Below, piece by piece: positions 54,257 through 63,345 of a stretch of DNA of 64,000 bases; the stretch's first letter is position 1; each line of letters opens with the position of its first letter. The DNA is from JAUHXS01 sp965213575. GTDB taxonomy: Bacteria; Bacteroidota; Bacteroidia; Chitinophagales; JAUHXS01. A program made the position numbers and the translations under genes. Below the pieces are notes generated by a model. That model did no database searches. It had not been told where the DNA came from and was given only the letters and a program-made list of their open reading frames with translations. The stretch is from positions 1 to 64,000 of the forward strand of contig CBDBZN010000020.1 of the NCBI GenBank assembly GCA_965213575.1. Direction: 5' to 3'.

Positions 54257-55825
54257 ATGCCTAAGCCTACTCAGAGAAAAGATAAATTTTATACCTCATC
54301 TAATATTGAAATAAAAGAACAATATACATTTTCTAAACCCATAGAAGAAAAAGCAGGAGAATATCCCTACACGAGAGGTATTCATCCAAGTATGTATCGA
54401 AGCCGATTTTGGACTATGCGCCAATATGCAGGTTTTTCAACGGCTGAAGCATCAAATGAGCGATATCATTATTTACTTAATCAAGGTACTACAGGCTTAT
54501 CGGTCGCATTTGATTTGCCTACTCAAATAGGGTATGATTCTGACCACGAATTTGCTGAAGGCGAAGTAGGCAAAGTGGGGGTAGCAATTGATTCTATCCA
54601 AGATATGGAAATCCTTTTTAAAGGGATCGAGCTAGAGAAAATATCTACTTCCATGACTATTAATGCCACCGGATTTATTTTGTTAGCCATGTATATCGCA
54701 TTGGCTAAAAAACAAGGAGCAGATATAAAAAAGATTTCCGGGACGATACAAAATGATATTCTTAAAGAATATGCCGCTCGCGGAACTTATATCTATCCTC
54801 CCAAACAATCCATGAGGATCATTACTGATATTTTTGAATACTGTGGCAAGGAAGTTCCCAAATGGAACACCATCTCTATTTCGGGTTACCACATCCGAGA
54901 AGCAGGTGCTACTGCTGCTCAAGAACTTGCCTTTACCTTAGCTAATGGCAAAGCTTATGTAAATGCTGCTAAAGAAAAGGGGTTAGATATCGATACATTT
55001 GGCAAACGTTTATCTTTTTTCTTTAATGCGCATAATAATTTTTTTGAAGAGATAGCAAAGTTTCGGGCTGCAAGAAGAATGTGGGCAAAGATCATGAAAG
55101 AATTCGGTGCCACGGACCCCAAAGCACAAATGCTGCGATTTCATTCACAAACAGGAGGCTCAACATTAACCGCCCAACAACCTCAAAACAATATTTCCAG
55201 GGTGTCTTTACAAGCGCTGGCAGCAGTTTTAGGTGGAACTCAATCGCTTCACACAAATGGTTATGATGAGGCATTGTCTCTCCCTACTGAAGAAGCTGCA
55301 CGGATTGCTTTGAGAACACAACAGATCATCGCACACGAAAGTGGCGTAGCCGATACAGCAGACCCGTTAGGCGGGTCTTATTATATAGAAAGCCTGACCG
55401 ATCAAATCGAAAATGCAGCAAATGAATACATTGGCCATATTGATCAAATGGGTGGCGCAATTAATGCCATAGAAGAAGGTTATGTGCAACAAGAAATTGC
55501 AAATGCTGCTTATAAACAGCAAAAATCAGTGGAAAATGGAGAAGACATTATTGTAGGGGTGAATAAGTTCACCATTAAAGAAAGGACTAAAAATGATCTG
55601 TTCAGAATTGATGACAGTATCAGATCAACACAAATTGACAAGCTTAAACAACTGAAGGCCAACAGAAACAATGATAAGGTAAAAGAATGTTTAGGCCAGT
55701 TAGCAGCAGCAGCCGGCTCAGATAATAATATTATGCCTCATGTAATTTCCGCAGTAGAAAATTATGCTACATTAGGAGAAATTTCCGACATATTAAGGAA
55801 TATTTTTGGAGAATATGAAAGCTAA
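54257..55825 (+). CDS. Methylmalonyl-CoA mutase large (catalytic) subunit
   Basis: A 522-residue catalytic subunit: TRGIHPSMYRSRFWTMRQYAGF, FDLPTQIGYDSDH and TIQNDILKEYAARGTYIYPP are mutase signatures. The C-terminal cobalamin-binding domain (DxHxxG pattern) is absent, so a separate B12 subunit must exist; it is not in this window. The enzyme interconverts methylmalonyl- and succinyl-CoA, or related branched acyl-CoAs, and would work downstream of propionate or branched-chain degradation. Confidence 0.9.
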   Translation: MPKPTQRKDKFYTSSNIEIKEQYTFSKPIEEKAGEYPYTRGIHPSMYRSRFWTMRQYAGFSTAEASNERYHYLLNQGTTGLSVAFDLPTQIGYDSDHEFAEGEVGKVGVAIDSIQDMEILFKGIELEKISTSMTINATGFILLAMYIALAKKQGADIKKISGTIQNDILKEYAARGTYIYPPKQSMRIITDIFEYCGKEVPKWNTISISGYHIREAGATAAQELAFTLANGKAYVNAAKEKGLDIDTFGKRLSFFFNAHNNFFEEIAKFRAARRMWAKIMKEFGATDPKAQMLRFHSQTGGSTLTAQQPQNNISRVSLQALAAVLGGTQSLHTNGYDEALSLPTEEAARIALRTQQIIAHESGVADTADPLGGSYYIESLTDQIENAANEYIGHIDQMGGAINAIEEGYVQQEIANAAYKQQKSVENGEDIIVGVNKFTIKERTKNDLFRIDDSIRSTQIDKLKQLKANRNNDKVKECLGQLAAAAGSDNNIMPHVISAVENYATLGEISDILRNIFGEYES

Positions 55826-56055
55826 TTAGCTAAGTCGTTGATTATCTACCGCTCATAGACAACAGCTTCAAAAGTCAACAATATCAAGGTTTTTCCATTT
55901 AATTTTATTAATTTTAAAAAAAAGAATGGATAAAATCGTCGATATGAACATACTGTTAGTGGCATTAAAAAGTCAATAGCGAATTCATTTTTTTTTTAAC
56001 TTTTTTATTAGGAATTTAGTCCTCCTTTTCGAAATTAAAACTGTTTAGTAGAATT

Positions 56056-57492
56056 ATGGTTGAATCGCACATTTCCGTTTGGGACTGCTGTCTTAAAATA
56101 ATCAAAGACAACGTCAATATCCAAAGTTTTAAAACCTGGTTTGAGCCCATCAAACCCATCAGACTAGAGGAAAAAGTGCTAACCATTGAAGTACCCAGCC
56201 AATTTTTTTATGAATGGTTGGAAGAACATTATGTCACACTGCTTAGAAAAACTATTGAAAGAGAATTAGGAATAGGAGCTCGCCTAGAATACAGAATAGT
56301 AGTAGAAAACAGCTCAGGCCTCAAAAGCCCTTATACAATCAATATTCCTACTTATGGTAACGGAGTTAGTAAGAATCCGGATGTCTCTGTACCCATCAAT
56401 ATTGGAAATTCTATAAAAAATCCTTTTGTCATTCCCGGATTAAAGAAAATTAACATTGACCCTCAGCTTAATCCGAATTACAATTTTGAGTCATTCGTAG
56501 AAGGAGATTGTAACAGGCTCGCACGGTCTGCAGGCTTCGCGGTTGCCAATAAACCCGGAGGCACTTCATTTAATCCGTTAGTAATATATGGAGGAGTAGG
56601 CTTAGGGAAAACGCATCTAGCTCAAGCCATAGGCAACCAAGCTAAACAGAATTTCAACAATAAAACTGTATTGTATGTATCCTCTGAAAAATTTACCAAT
56701 CAGTTTATAGATGCCTTAAAGAATAATTCTATCAATGATTTTGTCCATTTTTATCAATTAATAGACCTATTGATCATTGATGACATCCAATTTTTTGCCA
56801 ATAAAGAAAAAACACAGGATATCTTTTTCCATATTTTTAACCACTTGCATCAGGCTGGCAAACAATTAGTTTTAACATCAGATAGAGCTCCTAAAGACCT
56901 AGAAGGTATTGAAGAAAGATTATTATCGCGTTTTAAGTGGGGATTGTCTGCAGATTTACAAATTCCTGATTTTGAAACTCGTATTGCTATCCTTGAAACA
57001 AAAATGCATGCTGATGGTATTGAATTGCCTAAAGATGTAGTTGAGTTTGTTTCTTATAATATTGATACAAACATTCGGGAGTTAGAAGGTGCTTTAATAT
57101 CTTTACTCGCCCAATCTTCACTAAATAAAAAAGAAATTGACCTTGAGATAGCTAAAAAGATCATTAAAAACTTTGTAAAAAGTATTTCCAGAGAGGTATC
57201 TATCGACTTTATTCAGAAAATGGTTTGTGAACATTTTCAAGTACCTATTGAGAAAGTTAAAGAGAAGACCAGAAAAAGAGCTATTGTGCAGGCCAGACAA
57301 CTTTCTATGTTTTTAGCAAAAAGCTATACTAAGAATTCGTTAAAGCTTATCGGTAAACATTTTGGCGGTAGAGACCACAGCACGGTTATTCATTCTTGTC
57401 AGGCGATTCAAAATCTGTTAGATACTGATGAGGAATTCAGAGATCATGTAGATGAGCTCAAGAAAAAAATCCAAATGAGTAGCATCTCATAA
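56056..57492 (+). CDS. dnaA: Chromosomal replication initiator DnaA
   Basis: A 478-residue AAA+ initiator. Domain I starts WDCCLKIIKDNVNIQSFKTWF. Walker A is YGGVGLGKTHLAQAIG, Walker B LLIIDDIQFF, sensor region RFKWGLSADLQIPDFETR. Domain IV HTH is KEKTRKRAIVQARQLSMFL and GGRDHSTVIHSCQAI. It is preceded by 230 bases of AT-rich sequence, in which I find no convincing DnaA-box cluster, so the origin may be elsewhere. Confidence 0.97.
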   Translation: MVESHISVWDCCLKIIKDNVNIQSFKTWFEPIKPIRLEEKVLTIEVPSQFFYEWLEEHYVTLLRKTIERELGIGARLEYRIVVENSSGLKSPYTINIPTYGNGVSKNPDVSVPINIGNSIKNPFVIPGLKKINIDPQLNPNYNFESFVEGDCNRLARSAGFAVANKPGGTSFNPLVIYGGVGLGKTHLAQAIGNQAKQNFNNKTVLYVSSEKFTNQFIDALKNNSINDFVHFYQLIDLLIIDDIQFFANKEKTQDIFFHIFNHLHQAGKQLVLTSDRAPKDLEGIEERLLSRFKWGLSADLQIPDFETRIAILETKMHADGIELPKDVVEFVSYNIDTNIRELEGALISLLAQSSLNKKEIDLEIAKKIIKNFVKSISREVSIDFIQKMVCEHFQVPIEKVKEKTRKRAIVQARQLSMFLAKSYTKNSLKLIGKHFGGRDHSTVIHSCQAIQNLLDTDEEFRDHVDELKKKIQMSSIS

Positions 57493-57581
57493 TTTAGCCT
57501 TTTTATATTAAATCCGCAGAGATACAGGCTAAGGCTTGGATATTTAATAATTTGTTAGTTCTTTTGCATACTGGAAAAATT

Positions 57582-57668
57582 GGTGAGATGGGTGAGTGGC
57601 TGAAACCAGCAGTTTGCTAAACTGCCGTACGGGCAACCGTACCGGGGGTTCGAATCCCCCTCTCACCG
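57582..57668 (+). tRNA. tRNA-Ser(GCU)
   Basis: 87 bases. The acceptor stem is GGTGAGA/TCTCACC with discriminator G. The D arm contains GGGTGAGTGGCTGAAACC, the anticodon stem-loop is GCAGT-TTGCTAA-ACTGC (anticodon GCT), and a long variable arm (CGTACGGGCAACCGTACC) precedes the T arm GGGGGTTCGAATCCCCC. CCA is not encoded. The long variable arm is typical of class II serine tRNAs. Confidence 0.96.
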
Positions 57669-57690
57669 CTGAATAACATAGTTAATTAAT

Positions 57691-58065
57691 ATGTTTGATT
57701 TTGAAAAGTTAGAAATTTATCAAGTAGTTCGGCAGCTAAACGTCGAAGTATTAAAGTATTTGGTAAATTTTAAAGATCAATACATTAAAGATCAATGGAG
57801 AAGAGCAACTTTAAGTATTGCGCTAAATTTAGCTGAAGGTACCGGTAGAATGAGTACCAGCGATAAGAAAAGATTTTATACGATTGCTCGGAGTTCAGCG
57901 TTTGAATGCGTAGCTTTGCTTCAAGTTACTCAAGATATGGAATTGATAAATACTGAAAAGTATGATCAGTTTTATTCGGGTTATGAAAAAATATCGAAAA
58001 TGCTGTTAGGTATGTATCGGTCAATGGCCAAACAAACTGAGCAACAAAAGAATTATGCATCATAA
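57691..58065 (+). CDS. Four-helix-bundle protein (23S rRNA intervening-sequence-protein family)
   Basis: A 124-residue helical protein with the family pattern FDFEKLEIYQVVRQLNVEV, WRRATLSIALNLAEGTGR and RSSAFECVALLQVTQDM. Members were first seen inside 23S rRNA intervening sequences; in Bacteroidota they also occur alone, with unknown function. This one sits 22 bases after tRNA-Ser and 45 before tRNA-Pro, a position that hints at insertion next to tRNA genes. Confidence 0.85.
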   Translation: MFDFEKLEIYQVVRQLNVEVLKYLVNFKDQYIKDQWRRATLSIALNLAEGTGRMSTSDKKRFYTIARSSAFECVALLQVTQDMELINTEKYDQFYSGYEKISKMLLGMYRSMAKQTEQQKNYAS

Positions 58066-58110
58066 TTCCACACACACTACCACACGCACACACAAACTCA
58101 CACATAATTA

Positions 58111-58185
58111 CGGGGTGTAGCGCAGTCCGGTTAGCGCACCTGGTTTGGGACCAGGGGGTCGCAGGTTCGAATCCTGCCTCCCCGA
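58111..58185 (+). tRNA. tRNA-Pro(UGG)
   Basis: 75 bases. The acceptor stem is CGGGGTG with CTCCCCG (one mismatch at the sixth pair), discriminator A. The anticodon stem-loop is CCTGG-TTTGGGA-CCAGG (anticodon TGG), and the T arm is GCAGGTTCGAATCCTGC. CCA is not encoded. The strong terminator hairpin begins eight bases later. Confidence 0.95.
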
Positions 58186-58192
58186 CTTGATC

Positions 58193-58231
58193 GGAAAAGC
58201 TGTTTTTCAACAGCTTTTCCAATCTTTTTTT
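58193..58231 (+). terminator. Terminator after tRNA-Pro
   Basis: Perfect 12-bp stem GGAAAAGCTGTT/AACAGCTTTTCC (58193-58204 with 58209-58220), four-base loop, then AATC and seven T residues. Confidence 0.85.
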
Positions 58232-58451
58232 GCCTAAAACAGTCATTGGCAACATCTCTATAATTAACTGGTGAATAATCCAACGAATAAGTTTGACTGA
58301 AAACGGTAAGCGTAATTTAAACAAAGTATGCCAATGCGGTGTAATCTTTTCATAACAAGTAAAATTTGGAAAAGCGTGTTAAAAAACTACAGTACTATTA
58401 TTCTCAGTTATGTTAGCACCATCATAGTCTAACGAAAACTCTTTAAACTTA

Positions 58452-58796
58452 CTACTGCATCCATTTTTTTTTCGATATGGATATATTGGTTATTTCATGC
58501 CTGGTGAAAGGGCTATCAATTTCTAATATAAAGTCGTTACTGCCATCTTTTAAAAGTAAAGACATTATTTTTTTTTCTGCATTTATATTGCTACTTGTAG
58601 TATAAAGAGAAGTATCAATTGGATTATTTATTTGACCTTTAATAGTTTTTATAACTCGTACTGTGTCAAAAGATTCAACGTCAAAGTTTTTGAAATCGAA
58701 ATTGATAATAGCTATTTCCTCTGGGTCTTTACAACATGAGGATATTACGAAAGGAATCATAATTGCAAAAATATAAATCATAAATCCCCTAACCAT
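58452..58796 (-). CDS. Small predicted lipoprotein
   Basis: A 114-residue protein with a signal of hydrophobic residues ending IPFVISSCCKD, lipobox cysteine about residue 21. The rest is strand-rich and unrecognised. Its ATG overlaps the stop of the preceding sorting-domain remnant (TAATG), so it was probably the second gene of a two-gene unit whose first member is now broken. It remains intact, but its expression is uncertain. Confidence 0.6.
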   Translation of the reverse strand: MVRGFMIYIFAIMIPFVISSCCKDPEEIAIINFDFKNFDVESFDTVRVIKTIKGQINNPIDTSLYTTSSNINAEKKIMSLLLKDGSNDFILEIDSPFTRHEITNISISKKKWMQ

Positions 58797-59046
58797 TATT
58801 CAAATTTAATGAGTTCACGTGAATAGCTTAAATCTCCAGAATTATATACTAATATATATACCAGGTGGGATTTGGGACATATCAAAAGTCTCTTTTTGAA
58901 TCCCTTCAAATTGAGAGACATTGTTTAATAAAACATTCATTTTTTCTCCCAATATATTATATAATATAAGTGAAGCTCCACCCTTATATTTAGTCAGAAA
59001 TTCCACAGTAATTTGATTAGTAAATGGATTAGGAGATACAGTATTT
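58796..59046 (-). pseudogene. Remnant of a T9SS type A sorting-domain protein
   Basis: The minus strand reads NTVSPNPFTNQITVEF, later ILYNILGEKMNVLL, and DMSQIPPGIYI, the three strand blocks of the C-terminal sorting domain of type IX secretion cargo. It begins abruptly: an in-frame TGA sits just before residue N. Near its end there is a stop (TAA after GIYISI), and a shifted frame continues VYNSGDLSYSRELIKFE to a second TAA that overlaps the lipoprotein start. Only about 80 residues of the original protein remain. Confidence 0.75.
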
Positions 59047-59071
59047 CAGGACAAGACAGTCTCCTTTTTTA

Positions 59072-59215
59072 CTAAAAATATTTTGTATATAGCCAATGAG
59101 CTAGCTTGATAACTACGAAAAGTATAAATAAAATTATGCCTATTCTTCTGTCTTTAACAGCTACATTTTCCCAAAATCCTTTTGGTTTATCATTATTATT
59201 CCCCATATTATCCAT
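59072..59215 (-). CDS. 47-residue single-span membrane protein
   Basis: A short frame with an ATG at 59215 and stop at 59072. It has a hydrophilic first half (DNMGNNNDKPKGFWENVAVKD shown in part: DNMGNNNDKP) and one membrane helix (IGIILFILFVVIKLA, about 25-39). It starts seven bases after the stop of the decayed C-terminal module. By position it may be the remains of, or a small form of, the membrane protein that pairs with such modules. Reality of the gene is uncertain. Confidence 0.4.
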   Translation of the reverse strand: MDNMGNNNDKPKGFWENVAVKDRRIGIILFILFVVIKLAHWLYTKYF

Positions 59216-59221
59216 TTAATT

Positions 59222-59516
59222 CTACTCAGAATCTTGGGATGATTCCAATACTTCTTCCTTAATGGTTTCCTTCTCTTGATTGAAAAAATTAATAGCTTTC
59301 TGGTTCAAGAAATTCTTTTAAAACTTTATCAGAAACATCGTTATTAAAACCTTGTTCTAAAATCACTTCTTCCTTAAAAGAATTAAATGTTTCCTCATTG
59401 AATGAAAAGCCACTTACATTATTATCGGCACCTACGGTTTTAAGGACTGTACCAAAACCTTGTTTTTCAAGACGCTCTGAGGTAGCTACATCTAATGCTA
59501 CATCAAAGTATGGTTT
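59222..59516 (-). pseudogene. Decayed C-terminal module, third copy
   Basis: The frame on the minus strand has no ATG and begins directly after a stop (59517-59519). It reads KPYFDVALDVATSERLEKQ, then GADNNVSGFSFNEETFNSF, which parallels the end of the other two modules (INDDGLFTGVNVGG...FTLEEFN). Near 59308-59320 a +1 shift is needed: frame one stops after FLEPESY, the shifted frame continues FLNQKAINFFNQEKETIKEE and ends at 59222. It is both truncated and frameshifted. Confidence 0.7.
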
Positions 59517-59521
59517 TTATT

Positions 59522-59890
59522 TCAAATGTGTTCAAAATTTACTATCCGTAAACCTATGAAGTATAAAGCTGGGGCAATTACCACAGCTAAAATAGAAGTT
59601 ATAATTGCTAGTTTTTTAGCACTTCCAGAATAGTTAATCTTATCCAAAAACCATTTATTAATTCTGTAGAAAACATAAAGCACAATGCCAAGTTCTATTG
59701 CATCCCAAAATAATAAGCTAGATAAAAATAAAGTCTGGTCTTCTTTTAGACTTCCATTTTCCCAACGAAAGCTATCGGGAACTAAAGCACCATTTATATA
59801 TACATGAGCAAATAATATAATCCAATTTGCAAAAATCGCATATAGAATATGGTAAAGTGCATATATTCCGAAGCCAATATTTCTATTCAT
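59522..59890 (-). CDS. Multi-span membrane protein, candidate partner of the second C-terminal module
   Basis: A 122-residue protein. I chose the ATG at 59890, which overlaps the stop of the preceding module by eight bases; the longer frame from 59962 only reads over that module. Three membrane segments are seen at about 5-31, 58-76 and 92-114. No catalytic motif. Its tight coupling to the C-terminal module suggests an immunity protein, but no family is recognised. Confidence 0.65.
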   Translation of the reverse strand: MNRNIGFGIYALYHILYAIFANWIILFAHVYINGALVPDSFRWENGSLKEDQTLFLSSLLFWDAIELGIVLYVFYRINKWFLDKINYSGSAKKLAIITSILAVVIAPALYFIGLRIVNFEHI

Positions 59891-60464
59891 GGTATGTTTC
59901 GTTAAATTCGCTTCTGTCGTTTGGCCCTGCAGGTCTTGAAGTTGCGATGCTATTAAAGGCATCTAGTGAAAAGTTTGCCTTCCCAACTGTGACATTTGTA
60001 AAATTGCCAGCATCATCTAAATTAATGGTAACATTTACAGAACCAACTTTATTCTCTCCTGCTAATATTAAATGGGTTGGTTTTCCAAAAGCAGCAGCTC
60101 CAGATAAGAATACTTTCTGACCACTTGCATCCTCTATAAATGCTTCAGTAGCAGGAAACGCTTTGCTAAAAAGATCAATAGTAACATTTAATTGATTTTT
60201 TACTTTATTTTCGGTTAGCTTTACTAAACTTCTTACTTCAATATCTGGAGAACCAAAGACCAAAGGGTTATTACCTTCAAACTCTTGACTAACTTCTGCA
60301 AAAGCACTTCCATCTGATGTCTTGCCAAAAGTCTGATTTATATCTCCTGTCGGGTCTGATACACCAACCTCACCTGTAGCAAGCTTCTTAGATTCGTGAC
60401 TCCAAGGGTCATTCTTTTGAATGTATTGTTTGCTAAGATCGACAGTATAGCTTTTTTGATTCAA
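59883..60464 (-). pseudogene. Orphan C-terminal module, second copy (no ATG)
   Basis: A 193-residue frame that aligns along most of its length with the last 200 residues of the 61214-63343 product: YTVDLSKQ against FTVDPTAK, FEGNNPLV against FEGSNPLV, SPDIEVRSL against SPDIEVSSL, FPATEAFIEDASGQ against FPATEAIIEDASGQ. The only possible start is TTG at 60464, with an in-frame stop three codons before it. It therefore looks like a displaced orphan module with no proper start and no Rhs core. It could be silent or, less likely, translated from TTG. Confidence 0.7.
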
Positions 60465-60565
60465 TTCACTTTATTATACTAAACTTCTTCTCTATGAGGA
60501 ATTTCCAGACTTATCAAATGTAAGGTGGTAGAAGAGCTAAGGCGGTTTTTTGTTACAGGTTATTA

Positions 60566-61195
60566 TTAGTTATTAGAATATTGAATACAATCCTTAACTT
60601 CTTTTTCTGTAAGTTCTTCTAACATTTTGTCGGTTACGCCTGTTAAGTCACTTTTAAAAACAGTTCCTTCGAGAATTTTATAATTTCTTTTAAATCTGGT
60701 AATAGAGCCACTAGTACCAAAGTATAAAGATACTTCATCATTATTTCGTTCACTTGGATGAATTGATTCTAAGGGTATCATATTGTCTTGCTCATTGATA
60801 TAATAGTATTCATTTCTTATAGTCCAACCTGTGCGAATGTTTTCTTTTGTTTTCACTAGTCCATTTGGAGGAACTTTTAATACTAATTTGCCCTTTTCCA
60901 AAACACTATCATCCCCACAAGGAAAACCATGAATTATCCTAAATGTACCTACGTATCCTTTAGGTATAATAACTTTTATTGGGGTTGCTAGTGATCTAAG
61001 GAAAATCACTCCGAAGATTATTAATGGCATTATTATACAAAAGCTCTTAGTGATAGCATTATAGCTTGAAAATAAAATCAAAACAATGCCTAAAACAAGA
61101 GCAAAAGGAGAATAAACCATAAGCCAAAATGACATATAGCAGTATATTCCTAATAAAAGAAAAGCAATTCCAATAAACAATAACATTTTTTTCAT
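60566..61195 (-). CDS. Membrane protein with soluble C-terminal domain, candidate partner of the Rhs-core protein
   Basis: A 209-residue protein. Three membrane segments (about 3-22, 27-45 and 51-67) are followed by a soluble part of about 140 residues. That part contains PKGYVGTFRIIHGFPCGDD and KLVLKVPPNGLVKTKENIR, a pattern recalling the DUF6843 type, which I could not check. It starts 18 bases after the Rhs-core gene's stop, the place where an immunity gene would be expected. The product of 59522-59890 is not visibly related. Confidence 0.7.
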   Translation of the reverse strand: MKKMLLFIGIAFLLLGIYCYMSFWLMVYSPFALVLGIVLILFSSYNAITKSFCIIMPLIIFGVIFLRSLATPIKVIIPKGYVGTFRIIHGFPCGDDSVLEKGKLVLKVPPNGLVKTKENIRTGWTIRNEYYYINEQDNMIPLESIHPSERNNDEVSLYFGTSGSITRFKRNYKILEGTVFKSDLTGVTDKMLEELTEKEVKDCIQYSNN

Positions 61196-61213
61196 ACCAA
61201 TTTATTATTGAAT

Positions 61214-63343
61214 TTATTCTAGATCTTCTCTTGGGTTCGGACCAGCTGATGTTGAGGTAGCAATGGTATTGAATTCTTCTAATGTAAATTGCTTGCCTCC
61301 CACGTTAACTCCTGTAAAAAGACCATCATCGTTAATATCAATAATTAAATCTACTTGAGAAACGGTTTTCTTATCAGAACCTGCTAAATCTAAAGGGTTG
61401 CCAAATGCTGCAGCACCAAAAAGTAACAATGCTTGACCACTCGCATCTTCAATAATTGCTTCTGTCGCAGGAAAGCCTTTACTTGAAACATCTACAGCAA
61501 CAAAAAGTTGACCTTTTGCAGTATTTTCAGTCAAGGAAATTAAAGAACTCACCTCAATATCAGGTGAGAACGGTACAAGTGGATTTGAGCCTTCAAAAGA
61601 TTGATCTAGTACTGCAACTGCACTTCCTGAGCTGTTTTTCCCAAACTCAGGGGTAACTTGTCCTGTTGGCGTTGCAGTAGAAAGAGGAATTCCACCAACA
61701 GTCGTTGCATTACTGCTTGGATCATTGGGCTGTAATATTTTTGCGGTTGGATCTACGGTAAAACTTTGACTAATTCTTGATGTGACATCTTTACTGGTAG
61801 ATACAGAAAAGCCTCTTTTATCATCACCAAAGCCAAACCTCTTAAATGAACCTGGAGGCGCAAATGCTCTAATATGAATGGTAAAAGGAAATTGACCAGT
61901 TACGTCAGTATATAATATTGGGTTGTCTGCCATTGCTGCATATGGAGACCAGCTGGGTGCTTTCCCAGCTAATGGATCAACAGACATTGCAAAAACTACT
62001 GGATCTATTTTTATATCGCTTTTTCTTTTCTCTAAATCTATTTTGGTGATCTTTCCAGTTTTTGTATCGAAACTGAAAATCCCGTAATTTTCTGTAGGTT
62101 TTTTAACATGTACTTCCTCCAATAATCCCCATGTCAATGATGAATAACGTGTTTTTCCATCTCTATCAATGTCAGCAAAATGCTTAGGGGTATAGTCTTT
62201 TGCTAATATTTTAGGATCTTCATCCTTGTATTGCAACCCAGCTAAAATCATTCTTTGCATTTCTTGTGGCATTTCAATATAGCCTAGGTTATAAAGAGTT
62301 TTTAGAGATGTTTCATGTTTCGTTAATGTCTCACTTATCGCACTTTCTGATAGCAATGCTTTAATAGTGGTTACGTTATTTTTCTCCGCATAGTCTGCAA
62401 TTTCGTTTTCAAATACTTGAGATTTTAAGAGCATTGCATTTAAATTAAGCTTGTCGTGTTTTAATGCCGTATTTGCACATTTAAGCATAAATGCACTTTT
62501 TTCAGAATCAAACCTTCTTTCATAAGCCTTGGCTAAATAAACCAAACAGAGTCCAATAGACTGTTTATCATCAAGCTTTCGCATGGATATCCCACTCATA
62601 ACTGCATCTCTAGTAGTATATGTCAATGTTTGAATTGATCCATCCTGTGGGAATGCTTTAGATGGTAGTTCTACATTATAAAAATTCCCCTTTAAATCTC
62701 TATGCTGAATATAAACGTGTTGCGGAGCAGTACTGATATAGGATTCTGAACCTAAGCGGTTGGATAGAATCTTGTATAATGTAGTAAAAGCATAGCAATT
62801 GCCCTTTCCACTTTGCAGCATTCCAATAGTTTGTGAGTTTTCCCACCTATCAACACCAAATGGATCGTTCATTGAATAGGAAAAAGGAATATCTTTTATC
62901 TTATAGCTTTTATACTTTATCGTTATAGTATCGGTTAGATAATGATAGATAGCCCAATTAGATAGTAAATTAGTATAGTATTTTTTTTGTCTTTCTCCAG
63001 TCATTGACATTTTATTTAGATCGATTTGTCCTTTGCCATGATCTAAAAATTCATCAAAATGTGGATTCTTAAATTCCTTTTTGCTTTCATTGCTAGAAAT
63101 AAATTGTCGTACTAGCTTTTCATGTTTATCTATTATAGCTTCATACTCTTCATAACTATAAGATCCATTGTAATAAGCATTTTCAGTAATAAAAACAGCT
63201 TTCTCAAAATCTACTGGTTTTTCTCCATTTGCCATAGATTGAAGTTCATTGTACGCTTTTTCAAAAACTTCTCTATTGAATGTTTCAGCATATGTAATTG
63301 ATATGGCGATAAGATATATGAAAACTAATATTACTTTCTTCAT
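61214..63343 (-). CDS. Exported transglutaminase-like/helical-repeat protein fused to an Rhs-type core and a variable C-terminal module
   Basis: A 709-residue protein. Signal peptide 1-19 (ending ISITYA). Region 20-260 contains a transglutaminase-like fold candidate: GKGNCYAFTTLYKIL (C183) and TAPQHVYIQH (H209). Residues about 262-380 are helical and repeat-like. At 454-483 is an Rhs-associated core, SVDPLAGKAPSWSPYAAMAD then NPILYTDVTG. Residues 484-709 are a separate C-terminal domain (FTIHIRAFAPPGSF, SKDVTSRISQSF, FPATEAIIEDASGQ). No YD repeats are present, unlike normal Rhs proteins. The C-terminal domain is copied twice downstream. A toxin role is inferred from architecture only. Confidence 0.8.
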   Translation of the reverse strand: MKKVILVFIYLIAISITYAETFNREVFEKAYNELQSMANGEKPVDFEKAVFITENAYYNGSYSYEEYEAIIDKHEKLVRQFISSNESKKEFKNPHFDEFLDHGKGQIDLNKMSMTGERQKKYYTNLLSNWAIYHYLTDTITIKYKSYKIKDIPFSYSMNDPFGVDRWENSQTIGMLQSGKGNCYAFTTLYKILSNRLGSESYISTAPQHVYIQHRDLKGNFYNVELPSKAFPQDGSIQTLTYTTRDAVMSGISMRKLDDKQSIGLCLVYLAKAYERRFDSEKSAFMLKCANTALKHDKLNLNAMLLKSQVFENEIADYAEKNNVTTIKALLSESAISETLTKHETSLKTLYNLGYIEMPQEMQRMILAGLQYKDEDPKILAKDYTPKHFADIDRDGKTRYSSLTWGLLEEVHVKKPTENYGIFSFDTKTGKITKIDLEKRKSDIKIDPVVFAMSVDPLAGKAPSWSPYAAMADNPILYTDVTGQFPFTIHIRAFAPPGSFKRFGFGDDKRGFSVSTSKDVTSRISQSFTVDPTAKILQPNDPSSNATTVGGIPLSTATPTGQVTPEFGKNSSGSAVAVLDQSFEGSNPLVPFSPDIEVSSLISLTENTAKGQLFVAVDVSSKGFPATEAIIEDASGQALLLFGAAAFGNPLDLAGSDKKTVSQVDLIIDINDDGLFTGVNVGGKQFTLEEFNTIATSTSAGPNPREDLE

Positions 63344-63345
63344 TG

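Noticed and set aside
55826..56055. Replication origin upstream of dnaA
   Set aside because: The region is AT-rich, but I find only weak partial matches to TTATCCACA and no cluster, so an origin cannot be supported from sequence alone.
57926..58324. A 132-residue antisense frame across the tRNA-Pro gene
   Set aside because: It contains VGEAGFEPATPWSQTRC, the well-known false translation of the tRNA-Pro antisense strand, and overlaps both the tRNA and the four-helix-bundle gene.
59890..59962. Upstream extension of the membrane protein gene 59522-59890
   Set aside because: The added residues come from reading through the C-terminal module in another frame; the ATG at 59890 overlaps that module's stop as expected for coupling.
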